Assembly: GCF_014204795.1 (NCBI RefSeq)
Contig: NZ_JACHMB010000001.1
Coordinates: 7,824,501-7,888,500 of the forward strand
Origin: Nonomuraea jabiensis
GTDB taxonomy: Bacteria; Actinomycetota; Actinomycetes; Streptosporangiales; Streptosporangiaceae
DNA: 64,000 nt
Reading direction: 5' to 3'
Below the pieces are notes generated by a model. That model was not told where the DNA came from, made no database searches, and saw only the letters and a program-made list of their open reading frames with translations. The position numbers and the translations under genes are program-made. Each line of letters begins with the position of its first letter. Within the stretch, counting starts at the first letter, position 1. This document shows, one piece after another, positions 51,160 through 60,659 of this stretch.

Positions 51160-52464
51160 ATGACCGATCTGCGTGACGCCCGACTGAGCCGGGTCCAGTT
51201 CTTCCGCATGATGGGTGGCCTCGCCGTGGCGGCCGCTGCCACGGCCTGCTCGACCAAGCCCGAGACCACGGCCACCACGGGCGGCGGGTCCGCCGCCGGG
51301 GTCGACCTGAAGTTCCTCGGCGTCGCCGACCAGAAGGCGCCGATGGACGCGCTGCTGGCCGCCTACCAGAAGGCGAAGCCGGAGGTGCGGCTCACCGCCT
51401 CCTTCGCCCCCACCGACCAGGTGCAGACCTCGGTACGCACCCAGCTCGGCGCGGGCAACGCCCCCGACCTGCACGTGGTCTACCCGGGCAACGGCAGCGC
51501 CATGTCCATGACCCAGATCGCCAAGGCCGGGCTGCTGGCCGACCTGTCCGCCCAGGCGTGGACGCAGACGATTCCCACCGGCTTCAAGCCCGCCTTCCAG
51601 CTCGACGGCAAGACCTACATCTACTCCGCGGGCTCGTCGGTCATCGGCGCCGTCTACAACAAGAAGGCGTTCGAGAAGGCCGGCGTGGACGCGCCGCCCA
51701 CCACGTGGACGGAGTTCCTCGGGGTCTGCGACAAGCTGAAGAAGGCCGGCATCACGCCCATCGCGCTGGGCGCGCAGACGCCGTGGGTCACCCAGCTCAT
51801 CACGTACGCGCTGGTGCCCTCCACCGTCTACGCCAAGGACCCGACGTTCGACGACAAGCAGCTCGCCGGGCAGACCTCCTTCGCCCAGTCGGGCTGGCGC
51901 CAGGCCATGGAGATGTACCTGGAGCTGCAGAAGCGCGGCTTCTTCAACGACAAGCCGAACGGCACCACGTTCGAGCAGCAGATCTCCATGGTGGCCACCG
52001 GCAAGGCCGGCATGGCGATCCAGGTGTCGGCCGTGCTGCCCGACTTCCGCAAGGCGGCCTCCTCGCCCGACGACCTGTCGATGTTCCCCGTGCCGGGCGC
52101 GGACGACGCCAACCAGGTGTGGATCCCCGCCGGCGTGGTCGTCGGCCTCGGCGCCAGCGCCAAGGGCAAGCACGTGGAGGAGGCCAAGGCGTTCATCGAC
52201 TTCCTCGGCAAGCAGGAGAACATCAACGCCTGGGCCAAGGCCATCGCCGCCATCCCGCTCACCCAGGACTCCTCCTCGACCATCGACCCGGCCGTCCAGT
52301 CGTTCCTGCCGTTCACCAAGGACCGCGCCGTGCCGTTCATGGACCAGCGCTGGCCCAACGCCGAGGTGCAGCCGGTGCACTTCGCGGTGATCCAGGAGCT
52401 GCTGGCCGGCAAGTCGACCATCGACGAGGCACTGAAGAAGATGGACGAGGCGTACAAGAAGTGA
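51160..52464 (+). CDS. Carbohydrate ABC importer substrate-binding lipoprotein
   Basis: This 434-residue SBP family 1 protein has a short signal with lipobox AATAC (Cys30), then a mature domain with YNKKAFEKAGVDAPPTTWTE and PAGVVVGLGASAKGK typical of maltose/multi-sugar binding proteins. The ATG at 51160 has GAGGAG 7 bases upstream; a tiny Met-Thr-stop frame at 51155 overlaps it. No importer ATPase is encoded here, so a shared MsiK-type ATPase elsewhere is expected. The GH106-like enzyme in the operon suggests a rhamnose-containing ligand. Confidence 0.93.
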   Translation: MTDLRDARLSRVQFFRMMGGLAVAAAATACSTKPETTATTGGGSAAGVDLKFLGVADQKAPMDALLAAYQKAKPEVRLTASFAPTDQVQTSVRTQLGAGNAPDLHVVYPGNGSAMSMTQIAKAGLLADLSAQAWTQTIPTGFKPAFQLDGKTYIYSAGSSVIGAVYNKKAFEKAGVDAPPTTWTEFLGVCDKLKKAGITPIALGAQTPWVTQLITYALVPSTVYAKDPTFDDKQLAGQTSFAQSGWRQAMEMYLELQKRGFFNDKPNGTTFEQQISMVATGKAGMAIQVSAVLPDFRKAASSPDDLSMFPVPGADDANQVWIPAGVVVGLGASAKGKHVEEAKAFIDFLGKQENINAWAKAIAAIPLTQDSSSTIDPAVQSFLPFTKDRAVPFMDQRWPNAEVQPVHFAVIQELLAGKSTIDEALKKMDEAYKK

Positions 52465-53372
52465 CTTCCCTGACTGTCCAGCGGCGCACGGCCGGCACGC
52501 GGCGCAGGCGGCGCTTCAGCGCCAACTCGCCGTCCTGGCTGTTCGCCGCGCCCGCCCTCGTCGTCTACGCGCTGGTCGTGCTCTACCCGGCCGCGGCCGG
52601 CGTGGTGTACGCCTTCACGGACTGGAGCGGCATCGGCCAGGACATGTCCTTCGTCGGCCTGGCCAACTTCGGCGCGCTCCTGAACGACGAGCAGGCCATG
52701 GGCTCGATCGGCAACACGCTGCTGCTCACCGTGGCCATCGTGGCCGTCCAGAACGGCGTCGGCCTGCTGCTGGCCCTGGGCGTCAACGCCAAGCTGAAGA
52801 GCCGGGCGCTGCTGCGGGTGATCTTCTTCGCGCCCGTGGTCGTCAGCCCGGTCATGGTGGCGTTCCTGTGGAAGTACGTCTACAACCCCGACCCGTCGGC
52901 GGGCCTGAACGGGCTGCTCGGCCTGAGCGTGGACTGGCTGGGCGACCCGTCGGTGGCGCTGTGGTCGATCGCCGGCATGGTCGTGTGGCAGTACGCCGGA
53001 TACTCCATGGTCATCTTCCTGGCCGGGCTCGAAGGCGTGCCCAAGGAGCTCCACGAGGCGGCCATGATCGACGGGGCGGGCACCTTCCAGCGCTTCCGCT
53101 ACGTCACCTGGCCGCTGCTGGCCCCCGCGGTGACGATCAACCTCATGCTCTCCACGATCGGCGGGCTCAAGCTCTTCGACCAGATCTTCGCCGCCACCAA
53201 CGGCGGCCCCGGCTACGCCACGGAGACCCTGTCCACGGTGCTGTACAAGCAGGCGTTCGTCTTCGGCAAGTTCGGCTACAGCACCGCGATCGCGCTGGTG
53301 CTGGCCCTGTTCGTGGCGGCCGTCTCCCTCGTCCAGGTCTACTACCTGCGCAACCGGGAGGTGAGCGCGTGA
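52461..53372 (+). CDS. Carbohydrate ABC importer permease, MalF-like
   Basis: This 303-residue protein has six helices, the opening SWLFAAPALVVYALVVLYPA, and the EAA loop GVPKELHEAAMIDGAGTFQR that docks on the ATPase. It begins with GTG overlapping the previous stop (GTGA). An Arg-rich cytosolic lead (RRTAGTRRRRRF) precedes helix 1. Confidence 0.94.
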   Translation: MTSLTVQRRTAGTRRRRRFSANSPSWLFAAPALVVYALVVLYPAAAGVVYAFTDWSGIGQDMSFVGLANFGALLNDEQAMGSIGNTLLLTVAIVAVQNGVGLLLALGVNAKLKSRALLRVIFFAPVVVSPVMVAFLWKYVYNPDPSAGLNGLLGLSVDWLGDPSVALWSIAGMVVWQYAGYSMVIFLAGLEGVPKELHEAAMIDGAGTFQRFRYVTWPLLAPAVTINLMLSTIGGLKLFDQIFAATNGGPGYATETLSTVLYKQAFVFGKFGYSTAIALVLALFVAAVSLVQVYYLRNREVSA

Positions 53373-54181
53373 GAAGGACGTTCCTGCTGGAGATCGTGAT
53401 GATCGCGGCGGCGGTGGCGTTCCTGTTCCCCGTCTACACGCTGATCTCGCTGTCGCTGAAGGACCCGGCGCAGATCTCCCAGACGCCGCTGGCGCTGCCC
53501 GACCCGCCCACGCTGGACAACTTCGGCAAGGCGTGGTCGGCCGCCGCGCTCGGCCCGTCGCTGGTCAACAGCACGGTGATCACCGTGGTCAGCCTGGTCC
53601 TGCTGATCGCGCTCGGCTCGTTCGCCTCCTACTTCCTGGCCCGCGTGCACAGCAGGCTCGGCTACGGCCTGTACGTCCTCTTCCTGCTGGGCATCGTGCT
53701 GCCGTTCCAGCTCGGCATGATCCCGCTCTACGAGCTGGTGACCGACCTGGGGCTGATCGGCACGCACGCCGGGATGATCCTCTTCTACACCGGCATCCAG
53801 CTGCCCTTCACGGTCTTCCTCTACACCGGCTTCATCCGCGCGCTGCCCCGCGAGTACGCCAGCGCCGCCCAGATCGACGGCGCCTCCCACCTGACGGCGT
53901 TCACCCGGGTGGTCTTCCCCCTGCTGCGGCCCATCACCGGCACCGTGCTGATCCTCAACGCCGTCTTCATCTGGAACGACTTCTTCACCCCGCTGCTCTA
54001 CCTGGGCGGCTCCGGGTTCGAGACGGTCCCGGTCAGCGTCTTCGCCTTCGTCGGCCAGTACGTCTCCGACCACGGCCTCGTCTTCGCCGGGCTCGTCCTC
54101 GGGGCGCTGCCCATCGTGCTGGTCTTCCTGGTGCTGCAGCGCTACGTCATCAAGGGCTTCTCCAGCGGGCTCAAGGGATGA
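53369..54181 (+). CDS. Carbohydrate ABC importer permease, MalG-like
   Basis: This 270-residue protein has six helices and the EAA loop ALPREYASAAQIDGASHLTA. GTG at 53369 overlaps the previous stop, and the end overlaps the GH106 ATG (ATGA). It completes the channel with the MalF-like subunit. Confidence 0.94.
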   Translation: MRRTFLLEIVMIAAAVAFLFPVYTLISLSLKDPAQISQTPLALPDPPTLDNFGKAWSAAALGPSLVNSTVITVVSLVLLIALGSFASYFLARVHSRLGYGLYVLFLLGIVLPFQLGMIPLYELVTDLGLIGTHAGMILFYTGIQLPFTVFLYTGFIRALPREYASAAQIDGASHLTAFTRVVFPLLRPITGTVLILNAVFIWNDFFTPLLYLGGSGFETVPVSVFAFVGQYVSDHGLVFAGLVLGALPIVLVFLVLQRYVIKGFSSGLKG

Positions 54182-57100
54182 CCGTTCTCGACGTGCTCCG
54201 CGAGCCGCCACGGGAGTTCTCCCCGGCGGCCATCTGGTGGTGGAGCGGCGAGCCGCTGCGCCGCGACCGGCTGCGCTGGCAGATGGAGCGGCTCGTCGCC
54301 GGGGGAGTGCGCAACCTCGTCATCCTCAACCTGGCGCCGTCCGGGCCGCTGTTCGGCTCCGACGCCGACGACCCGCCGTTCCTGTCGGAGGCGTGGTGGG
54401 AGCTGCTGGACGGCGTCTGCGCCGACGCCTTCGAGCTGGGCGCGTACCTGTGGTTCTACGACCAGCTCGGCTTCTCCGGCGCCGACCTGCAGGCCCGTCT
54501 CGTCCAGGAACGCCCGGAATTCGCCGGGCAGTGGCTGGCCCCCGACGGGACCGTCTCGACGCGCGGCTTCGACTACCTGTCCCGCGAGGCGTGCGCGGTG
54601 CTGCTCGACCGGGTGCACGGCGAGTTCGAGCGGCGGGTCGGCCACTGGTTCGGCAAGGTGATCGCCGGGTCGTTCCAGGACGAGCTGCCGACCGTGCCCA
54701 CCTGGTCGGCGACGTTCGCCGAGGAGTACGCGGCCCGGCGCGGCCGGCCGTTCAGCCTCGACGCGCCCGACTGGCACGCCTACCAGGTGACCCGGGCCGA
54801 GCTGGCCGAGGAGGCGTTCTTCCGGCCGCTGGCCGCCTGGCACGAGCGCCACGGCCTGCTCAACGGCTGCGACCAGCAGGACCCGGCCCGCGCCGGGCAT
54901 CCCGTGGACGGGGTGCGGCTCTACGCCGACTACGCGCGTACCCACCGCTGGTACGGCGCGCCCGGCTCCGACCACCACGGCGACGCGCGCCTGCACTCCT
55001 CCCTCGCCCACCTGTACGGCCGGCCGCGCACCTGGATCGAGGCGTTCCACTCCAGCGGCTGGGGCGGCACCCTGGAGGAGACCTTCGACTGGCTGCTGCC
55101 CTGGTTGCGCGCCGGTGCCAACCTCTACAACCCGCACGCCGTCTACTACACGACCCGGCGCGGCTGGTGGGAGTGGGCGCCGCCGTCCACCGACTGGCGC
55201 CAACCCTACTGGCGGCACCACCGGGTCTTCGCGGACGCGGTGACCCGCCTGTGCGCGGCCCTGTCCCTGGGCCGCCACGCCTGCGACGTCGCGGTGCTCC
55301 TGCCCACCGCGACGTCGCAGGCCGGAACCCGGCTGGACGGCGTCGGCGCGCAGGCCGCGCGGGCGCAGGAGGTCTACCGGGAGCTCGTGGGCGACATGGC
55401 GTGGTTCGCGACCGTGCCGGGGGCGCTCGACCGGCTCGGCCTCGACGCCGACGTGATCGACGAGGACTCGGTGCGGCGCGCCGACGTGCGCGACGGGCGG
55501 CTGGCCGTCTCCACCGAGGCGTACCGGGCCGTCGTGCTGCCCGCCGTGACCGTGCTCGACGAGGACGTGGCCGCGCGGCTGAAAGAGTTCGCGGCCGGCG
55601 GCGGGCTGCTGGTCGCCGTCGGGGCCGTCCCCGACGGGCTCCCCGACGGGCTTCCCGTCGTTTTCGCCGAGAGCGCCGAAGGGCTCGGGGCGGCGCTGGC
55701 CGGGCTCGAACGGCGGGTAGAGGCGCCGGTGCCGCCGCTGGTGCGCGAGATCGGGGAGACCACGCTGGTGTTCCTGACCGCCGCGTTCCCCATGGCCAGC
55801 AGGATCGGCGTGGGGCGGCCCGAGGAGCGCGGCGTCGAGCTGGGCTGGCTGGACGCCGCCATCGACTTCGACCCGTCCCGGTACGCCCGCGAGATGCGGG
55901 TGAAGGTGCGCGGCGTCTCCGGGACGCCGCTGCTGGCGAGCCCGTTCGGCGGGGAGCCCCGGGCGCTGCCGTGCACCACGGACGGGGACGACGGGGACGC
56001 CGTGGAGGTCGTCGTGCCCTTCGACGACGGGCCCGCCGCGCTGCTGATCTTCGACGGGACCTCCCGGATACCGGAGCCGCGCCCCAGCTTCGGGCACGAG
56101 GTGGAGCTGGGCGAGGAGTGGGACGTCGAGCTCGTGCCGACGCTGGACGACACCTGGTCCGACTTCGGCAGCCGCGCCGTCGTCGAGCGCTGGACGCTGC
56201 GCACCCCGGATGGGGAGCCGGTGCACGTCACGTTCGAACCCCGGGGCGAGCAGCGGGTGGGCGACGGGCCGTGGACGCCCTCGGTGTGGTCGCCCTCGCG
56301 CGGCCTGCGCAAGGACCCGATCCACCGGGAGACCCTCGGCCCCAAGGGGCACGTGCCCGTGGAGTTCCTGGCCTTCGGGACGGTCGGGGTGGGGGAGGAG
56401 GCCCGCTTCCGCAGCCTGCTCACCGTGTCCGAGGGCGGCCTGCTGGCGATCGGGGCGGGCGCGGCGAAGACCGCCTGGCTGGACGGCGAGGAGCTGCCGC
56501 TGGACGACGCGGGATACGCGGCGGTCTCGCGCGTGCCGCTCGCCCCCGGCACGTACCTCCTGGAGCTGCGGCTCGTCCCCGACGAGGAGCTCGACCTGCG
56601 GGCCTACGCCTGCCTGGTCGCCGACCCCCGCGACGCCGTCCTGCCCGAGTGGATCGGCGGGACCATGGAGACCACCGTGCACGCCGGCGCGCCTCCGTAC
56701 GAGCTGCTGCAGGTGGCCTCGACCGCGTACTGCCGGGTGCTGGTGAACGGGGTGGAAGCGGGCCGGCAGGGCGGGTTCGACCCGTACGAGGAGGCGGACA
56801 TCCCCCGGGTGCGCCGCTACGACGTCTCCGGCCTGCTCCGGCCGGGCGGCAACACGATCAGCGTGGAGTCGGACGGCTGGGTGCTGGTGGACGGGCTCGC
56901 CGTCTCCGGCCCCGGCTGGCAGTCGCGGCCCCGCGTACGGCGGCGCCAGCAGGGCGACCCCGCCGCGCTCCACCTGCGGCCCCGGCCGCATCCGCTGCCC
57001 GAGGCGGACTGGCTCGACGGGCGCGCGACCGCGCTGCCCGCCGGGTTCGCGGTCCCGGGCGGACACCTCGGCCCCGGACGCCTCCTGCTGGACCCGCCGC

Positions 57101-57552
57101 CCGGCGTGACCGGGATCGAGGTGGACGCGACGGGTCCCGTACGGATCCACGGAACGGAGCTGGCGGTCGCCGGGTCGCTGACCGGCCCCGTCCGCTTCAC
57201 CTGCGGCCCCGGCCGGATGCGGCTCGGCGACTGGGAGGAACGCGGCCTGTCCGGCTACAGCGGCGGCGTCCGCTACCGCACCACGATCACCGCCGCCGCC
57301 GGGCCCGGCGCGCTCGACCTCGGCAGGGTGCGCGGCACCGCCGAGGTCACCGTGAACGGCCGGCCCTGCGGGATCCGGGTGTGCTCGCCCTACACCTTCG
57401 ACGTACGGCTGGACGACGGCGAGAACACCATCGAGATCCTCGTCCTCGGCACCCTCGGCCCGTTCATGGACGAGATCAGCCCCACCCACTTCGTCTTCCC
57501 CGGCCAGCGCGCCACCGGCCTGTTCGGCCCCGTCCGCCTGCGCACGCCCTGA
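54178..57552 (+). CDS. GH106-like glycoside hydrolase (alpha-L-rhamnosidase type), cytosolic
   Basis: This 1124-residue enzyme opens SPAAIWWWSGEPLRRDRLRW, the GH106-style WWW.G start, with GGVRNLVILNLAPSGP and FYDQLGFSGADLQ in the barrel. C-terminal beta domains (VNGVEAGRQGGFDPYEEADI, LDDGENTIEILVLGTLGP) resemble those of GH106/GH2-type enzymes. No signal peptide is seen, so it likely hydrolyses an imported oligosaccharide. It is the last gene of the DeoR-controlled operon, coupled by ATGA. Rhamnosidase specificity is inferred from the family. Confidence 0.8.
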   Translation: MTVLDVLREPPREFSPAAIWWWSGEPLRRDRLRWQMERLVAGGVRNLVILNLAPSGPLFGSDADDPPFLSEAWWELLDGVCADAFELGAYLWFYDQLGFSGADLQARLVQERPEFAGQWLAPDGTVSTRGFDYLSREACAVLLDRVHGEFERRVGHWFGKVIAGSFQDELPTVPTWSATFAEEYAARRGRPFSLDAPDWHAYQVTRAELAEEAFFRPLAAWHERHGLLNGCDQQDPARAGHPVDGVRLYADYARTHRWYGAPGSDHHGDARLHSSLAHLYGRPRTWIEAFHSSGWGGTLEETFDWLLPWLRAGANLYNPHAVYYTTRRGWWEWAPPSTDWRQPYWRHHRVFADAVTRLCAALSLGRHACDVAVLLPTATSQAGTRLDGVGAQAARAQEVYRELVGDMAWFATVPGALDRLGLDADVIDEDSVRRADVRDGRLAVSTEAYRAVVLPAVTVLDEDVAARLKEFAAGGGLLVAVGAVPDGLPDGLPVVFAESAEGLGAALAGLERRVEAPVPPLVREIGETTLVFLTAAFPMASRIGVGRPEERGVELGWLDAAIDFDPSRYAREMRVKVRGVSGTPLLASPFGGEPRALPCTTDGDDGDAVEVVVPFDDGPAALLIFDGTSRIPEPRPSFGHEVELGEEWDVELVPTLDDTWSDFGSRAVVERWTLRTPDGEPVHVTFEPRGEQRVGDGPWTPSVWSPSRGLRKDPIHRETLGPKGHVPVEFLAFGTVGVGEEARFRSLLTVSEGGLLAIGAGAAKTAWLDGEELPLDDAGYAAVSRVPLAPGTYLLELRLVPDEELDLRAYACLVADPRDAVLPEWIGGTMETTVHAGAPPYELLQVASTAYCRVLVNGVEAGRQGGFDPYEEADIPRVRRYDVSGLLRPGGNTISVESDGWVLVDGLAVSGPGWQSRPRVRRRQQGDPAALHLRPRPHPLPEADWLDGRATALPAGFAVPGGHLGPGRLLLDPPPGVTGIEVDATGPVRIHGTELAVAGSLTGPVRFTCGPGRMRLGDWEERGLSGYSGGVRYRTTITAAAGPGALDLGRVRGTAEVTVNGRPCGIRVCSPYTFDVRLDDGENTIEILVLGTLGPFMDEISPTHFVFPGQRATGLFGPVRLRTP

Positions 57553-57599
57553 CAGCGCGCTGCCAGCCTGCTACCAGGGCGGCCGGGGACCGTGAGGTC

Positions 57600-57849
57600 A
57601 TGGACATCCGACTCGGAGCGGTACGAGGCAGGAAAGCCGATTCGCCGCCAAGGCAGGACCGGCGTCTGGTACCGTGATCGCGTCAGGTACCGCCGGACGG
57701 GCGGGAACGGAGCCGTAAGGTTTGAAAGCCTGTGGAGACCCGGTAAGACCACCTCGGTGGCTCAGGTCAGTGAAGCAGGAAGCCAAGGAGGTGCCGCATC
57801 CGTGCGGCACGGGCCGGAATCCTCGGCGTTACACCGGGGAGCACGTCAA
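57600..57849 (+). mobile_element. Right-end remnant of an IS605/IS1341-type element (tnpB tail and guide scaffold)
   Basis: The stretch SVKQEAKEVPHPCGTGRNPR followed by DNA GGAATCCTCGG and GGGGAGCACGTCAA is the usual end of actinobacterial tnpB genes and their right ends. GTGCCGCA-TCCG-TGCGGCAC (57791-57810) is a perfect hairpin. No RuvC motifs remain, so only the 3' end survives. The right boundary near 57849 abuts a broken glycosidase gene. Confidence 0.6.
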
Positions 57850-58283
57850 TGGCAGTGCGAGAACGAGCCCTGTAACTCTTCTGGGCCGGTGGGCCGCCGA
57901 CTACGTGGCCCACCTCGCCACCTTCCACCAGGCGGTCAAGAGCGCCGACCCGGACGCCGCCGTGGTGCTGGGCGGCTGCCCGCCCGGCGTCTTCTCCGCC
58001 TCCGACGAGCCCGACGCCGAGCGGGACTTCTTCCTCCAGGTCATCGAGGAGGGCCGGGACGCCTACGACGTCTTCGACGTCCACCTGTACGGGGACCCGT
58101 ACCTGATCCCCGGCGCGATCGAGGACGTGCGCGCGGCCGTGGGGGACAAGACGATCGTGGCCGGCGAGTACAACGGGCCGGTGCCGACGCAGTACCCCGA
58201 GGCGTTCGAGCAACTGGCGGAGGTGATCGAGGCCGGGGGCATCCAGCCGTGGCACCGCCTGACCGTCGAGGACCTCCGCGAGG
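57850..58283 (+). pseudogene. Broken clan-A-type glycoside hydrolase
   Basis: It starts abruptly at WQCENEPC, which looks like the acid/base Asn-Glu strand of a TIM-barrel glycosidase, then shifts frame before WAADYVAHLATFHQAV, DPDAAVVLGGCPPG, YDVFDVHLYGDPYLI and TIVAGEYNGPVPTQYPEAF. The N-terminal half is replaced by the IS remnant, and the C-terminal part degenerates after about 58240. It is not functional. Confidence 0.7.
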
Positions 58284-58938
58284 GGCGGCTCACCACCGAT
58301 TCCAGATCCAGGAGACTCATCCCGCGTGCCGCCTTCCGCCGCCTGCGTGGCTCATCCCGACTGGCCTGCTGGCGCTCGCGTGCCGCCTTGGCCCGCGCCT
58401 GCTCCTTACGCGCAGCTACCCGCTCGCCGTATTGGGCTCCTAGGGCGACCCGCGCAGCTGCGCCACCCCAGGCACCTTGCCACACAGCGAGCCGCCGGAC
58501 CACGCCGCGTCCGGCGGCGACTGTCGTCTTCCTCAGGGCAGGCCCGTTGGGGGCGGCAGGGGCCCGCTGTGCCGCTCGGGCGCTTGTTGGGTGTGGTGGG
58601 AACCGCCGTTTCACTTTAGGGCGTTCGTCGCGCATGGCGGGAGATCGTCGTTTCGCTCGGGGGCGTTCGTTGAGTACCCCGGGACATCGCCATCAAGCGG
58701 CGTCGAGGGCTTGCGGGTCATGTCAGCCAGGGTGAGGCTGGGCCGGCCCGTCGGGGCCCGGGCGGTTGCTTCGACGGAGACGATGACGGTGCCGCGGGAG
58801 TCGTCGGCCTCTGCCGGGCGGCGCCGCGCTCGCGATCGTGCCGCGCGGTCGGTTTCAGCCCTTTTTCGACGTCCAGCTTGGCCCGCGCGATGAGGGCGGG
58901 CGCTCTGCCCTCGCCCTCATCGATGGAGCAGCGGCTTG
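58284..58938. other. Gene-poor stretch with no convincing coding region
   Basis: This is 655 bases between the broken glycosidase and the quinone oxidoreductase. A Lys/Arg/Ala-rich minus-strand frame (58063-58635) has no family features. Two related segments, CGTTTCACTTTAGGGCGTTC (58610-58629) and CGTTTCGCTCGGGGGCGTTC (about 58652-58671), form an imperfect direct repeat. It probably represents decayed mobile DNA. Confidence 0.45.
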
Positions 58939-59952
58939 TCAGCCGGGCAGCCCATGTCCATCGCTGGTGCTGAGCATGACTTTCCCGCGGTTGGCGCGGG
59001 ACTCCAAGCGTCGGTGCGCTCCCGCTGCGTCCTGCAGGGCGAAGACGGAATCCACTGGTACGCGCAGATCGCCGTCGGCCACCTTCGCGATCAGCTGCTC
59101 GAGGTCGGCACGCGGGTCGTATCCGAGCTCAACGAGGTTGGCGGACTGGTAGCCGTGGATGCTCACGTTCTTCGGATAAAAGTCGCGTGTGTCGATCACA
59201 CTCGGCGCCAGGGCGACGTTGGCCAAGGCCACGACCCGGCCGCCCGGCGCGGCGGCTTTGAGGCTCAGCGGGAAGACGTCGCCGCCGACCGTGTCGAGCA
59301 CCACCTCGGCCCCGCGTCCGCCTGTCAAGGCTTTGACGTGCTGGAGGAGGTCGTCGCCGGACAACTGCCGGGAGTCGAGCACCTCGTGCGCGCCGAGTCC
59401 GGCCACCCACGCGGTCTTCTCCTCGGTGCCGGCCGCCGCGATCACCCGCGCCCCCGCCGCCGCGGCGATCTGCACCGCCGCGCTCCCCACGCCGCTGGCC
59501 GCCGCGTGGATCAGCACCGTTTGACCGGGTTGGATCTGTCCAAGGGTGGTGAGGCAGTACCAGGCTGTCAGCCATGCGACCGGCAGCGCCGCTGCGTGGA
59601 ACGGATCAACGCCGTCCGGCAGCGCCAGCACCTGCTCGGTCGGGACCACAGCCTGCTCGGCGTAGAAACCTGGTGCGTTGGGCTCCCCCATCATCAGCAC
59701 CTTCTGCCCGACGTGGAAGCCGTGCGTGTGGTCGCCCAAGGTGCTGATCGTTCCGGCCGCCTCCAGGCCAAGGATCACGGGCGGCGGGTCGGCCCGGTGG
59801 TAACGGCCCGATCGGAGGAGCGCGTCAGCCCGGTTCACCCCCACGGCTTCGATCTGGACCAGTACCTGGCCGGGGCCGGGTGACGGATCGGGCACCTCGA
59901 CGACGTTGAGGACTTCCGGACCTCCGAATGCCTCCACCACTACAGCGCGCAT
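58939..59952 (-). CDS. NADPH:quinone oxidoreductase (zinc-free MDR family)
   Basis: This 337-residue reductase opens MRAVVVEAFGGPEVLNVVEV and has IEAVGVNRADALLRSG, the nucleotide loop HAAASGVGSAAVQIA and GGRGAEVVLDTVGGDVF. It would reduce quinones with NADPH. The ATG at 59952 has GAAGAGG upstream. It is divergent from a CGNR regulator with repeated GGTGTCA-type sites between, pointing to control of this gene by that regulator. Confidence 0.93.
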   Translation of the reverse strand: MRAVVVEAFGGPEVLNVVEVPDPSPGPGQVLVQIEAVGVNRADALLRSGRYHRADPPPVILGLEAAGTISTLGDHTHGFHVGQKVLMMGEPNAPGFYAEQAVVPTEQVLALPDGVDPFHAAALPVAWLTAWYCLTTLGQIQPGQTVLIHAAASGVGSAAVQIAAAAGARVIAAAGTEEKTAWVAGLGAHEVLDSRQLSGDDLLQHVKALTGGRGAEVVLDTVGGDVFPLSLKAAAPGGRVVALANVALAPSVIDTRDFYPKNVSIHGYQSANLVELGYDPRADLEQLIAKVADGDLRVPVDSVFALQDAAGAHRRLESRANRGKVMLSTSDGHGLPG

Positions 59953-59964
59953 GACCCTCTTCTG

Positions 59965-60026
59965 TGACACCACTTGAACAGGTGTCAGCCTGCAACACTG
60001 GTTCAACTGGTGTCAACTGGTAGGGT
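59965..60026. promoter_or_regulatory. Shared control region of the quinone oxidoreductase and CGNR genes
   Basis: TGACACC (59965-59971) and GGTGTCA (59981-59987) are perfect inverted arms 9 bases apart. TCAACTGGT occurs twice in direct orientation (60003-60011, 60013-60021). TAGGGT (60021-60026) stands 6 bases before the ATG at 60033, a leaderless-type -10 element. Confidence 0.55.
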
Positions 60027-60032
60027 GCAGCC

Positions 60033-60629
60033 ATGAACCCGCGAACGTCCCAGGCCGAGCCGCTCGCCGCCTTCGTCTTCGTCGGCGGCCGACCATGTCT
60101 GGACCTGGTGGACACGCTCGGCAAGCGCGGCACGCTCGACATCGAGCGCCTGCCCGCACCCGAGCACCTCGGCAGGTGGCTGCGCGAGGTCGGTCTCGCC
60201 AACGAGCCGCCGCCGGTCTCCAAGGACGAGCTGGACCACGCCCGCGAACTGCGCGAGGCCGTTTACCGGCTGGTGCGCTGTGTGCTCGACGGGGCGCGAC
60301 CGGACCAGCACGCGCTGGCGGTGATCAACCGGGTGGCGGCCGTCGCCGATCTTGCGCCGCAGTTGGAGGCCGCCACCGCTTCAGACACGAACCCCCTCAC
60401 CGCGCGATGGCCGACCCCCACGCCGGTCGACGCGGCGCTGTCCACCCTCGCGCGGGACGGGATCGACCTGCTCAGCGGGCCTCTTGCCGCGAGAGTGAAA
60501 GAGTGCGAGAGCCCTGACTGCACGCTGGTGTTCCTCGACGACTCCCAAGCGCGCCGCCGTCGTTGGTGTTCGATGGACCGCTGCGGCAACCTTGCCAAGA
60601 TCGCCAAGTACCGCTCGCGCGGGCGCTAG
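60033..60629 (+). CDS. ABATE/CGNR zinc-finger transcriptional regulator
   Basis: This 198-residue protein has an ABATE domain (FVGGRPCLDLVDTLGKRG, ELREAVYRLVRCVLDG) and a CGNR zinc finger (VKECESPDCTLVFLD, RRRRWCSMDRCGNLAKIAKY). It is divergent from the quinone oxidoreductase, which it probably regulates. It resembles the CGNR gene at 12492 in domain order and in the leaderless start. Confidence 0.92.
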   Translation: MNPRTSQAEPLAAFVFVGGRPCLDLVDTLGKRGTLDIERLPAPEHLGRWLREVGLANEPPPVSKDELDHARELREAVYRLVRCVLDGARPDQHALAVINRVAAVADLAPQLEAATASDTNPLTARWPTPTPVDAALSTLARDGIDLLSGPLAARVKECESPDCTLVFLDDSQARRRRWCSMDRCGNLAKIAKYRSRGR

Positions 60630-60659
60630 TCCGGCGGTACCGCGCAGCGCCCGGGCGGC

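Noticed and set aside
54142..57489. An 1115-codon frame antisense to the GH106-like gene, and similar long antisense frames across the window
   Set aside because: These arise from strong third-position GC bias. They are Arg/Pro/Gly/Ala/Val-rich without domains, while the opposite strand has recognisable proteins.
58063..58635. A 190-codon minus-strand frame rich in Arg, Ala and Lys
   Set aside because: It overlaps the glycosidase remnant antisense, shows no family motif, and its composition is that of non-coding GC-rich DNA.
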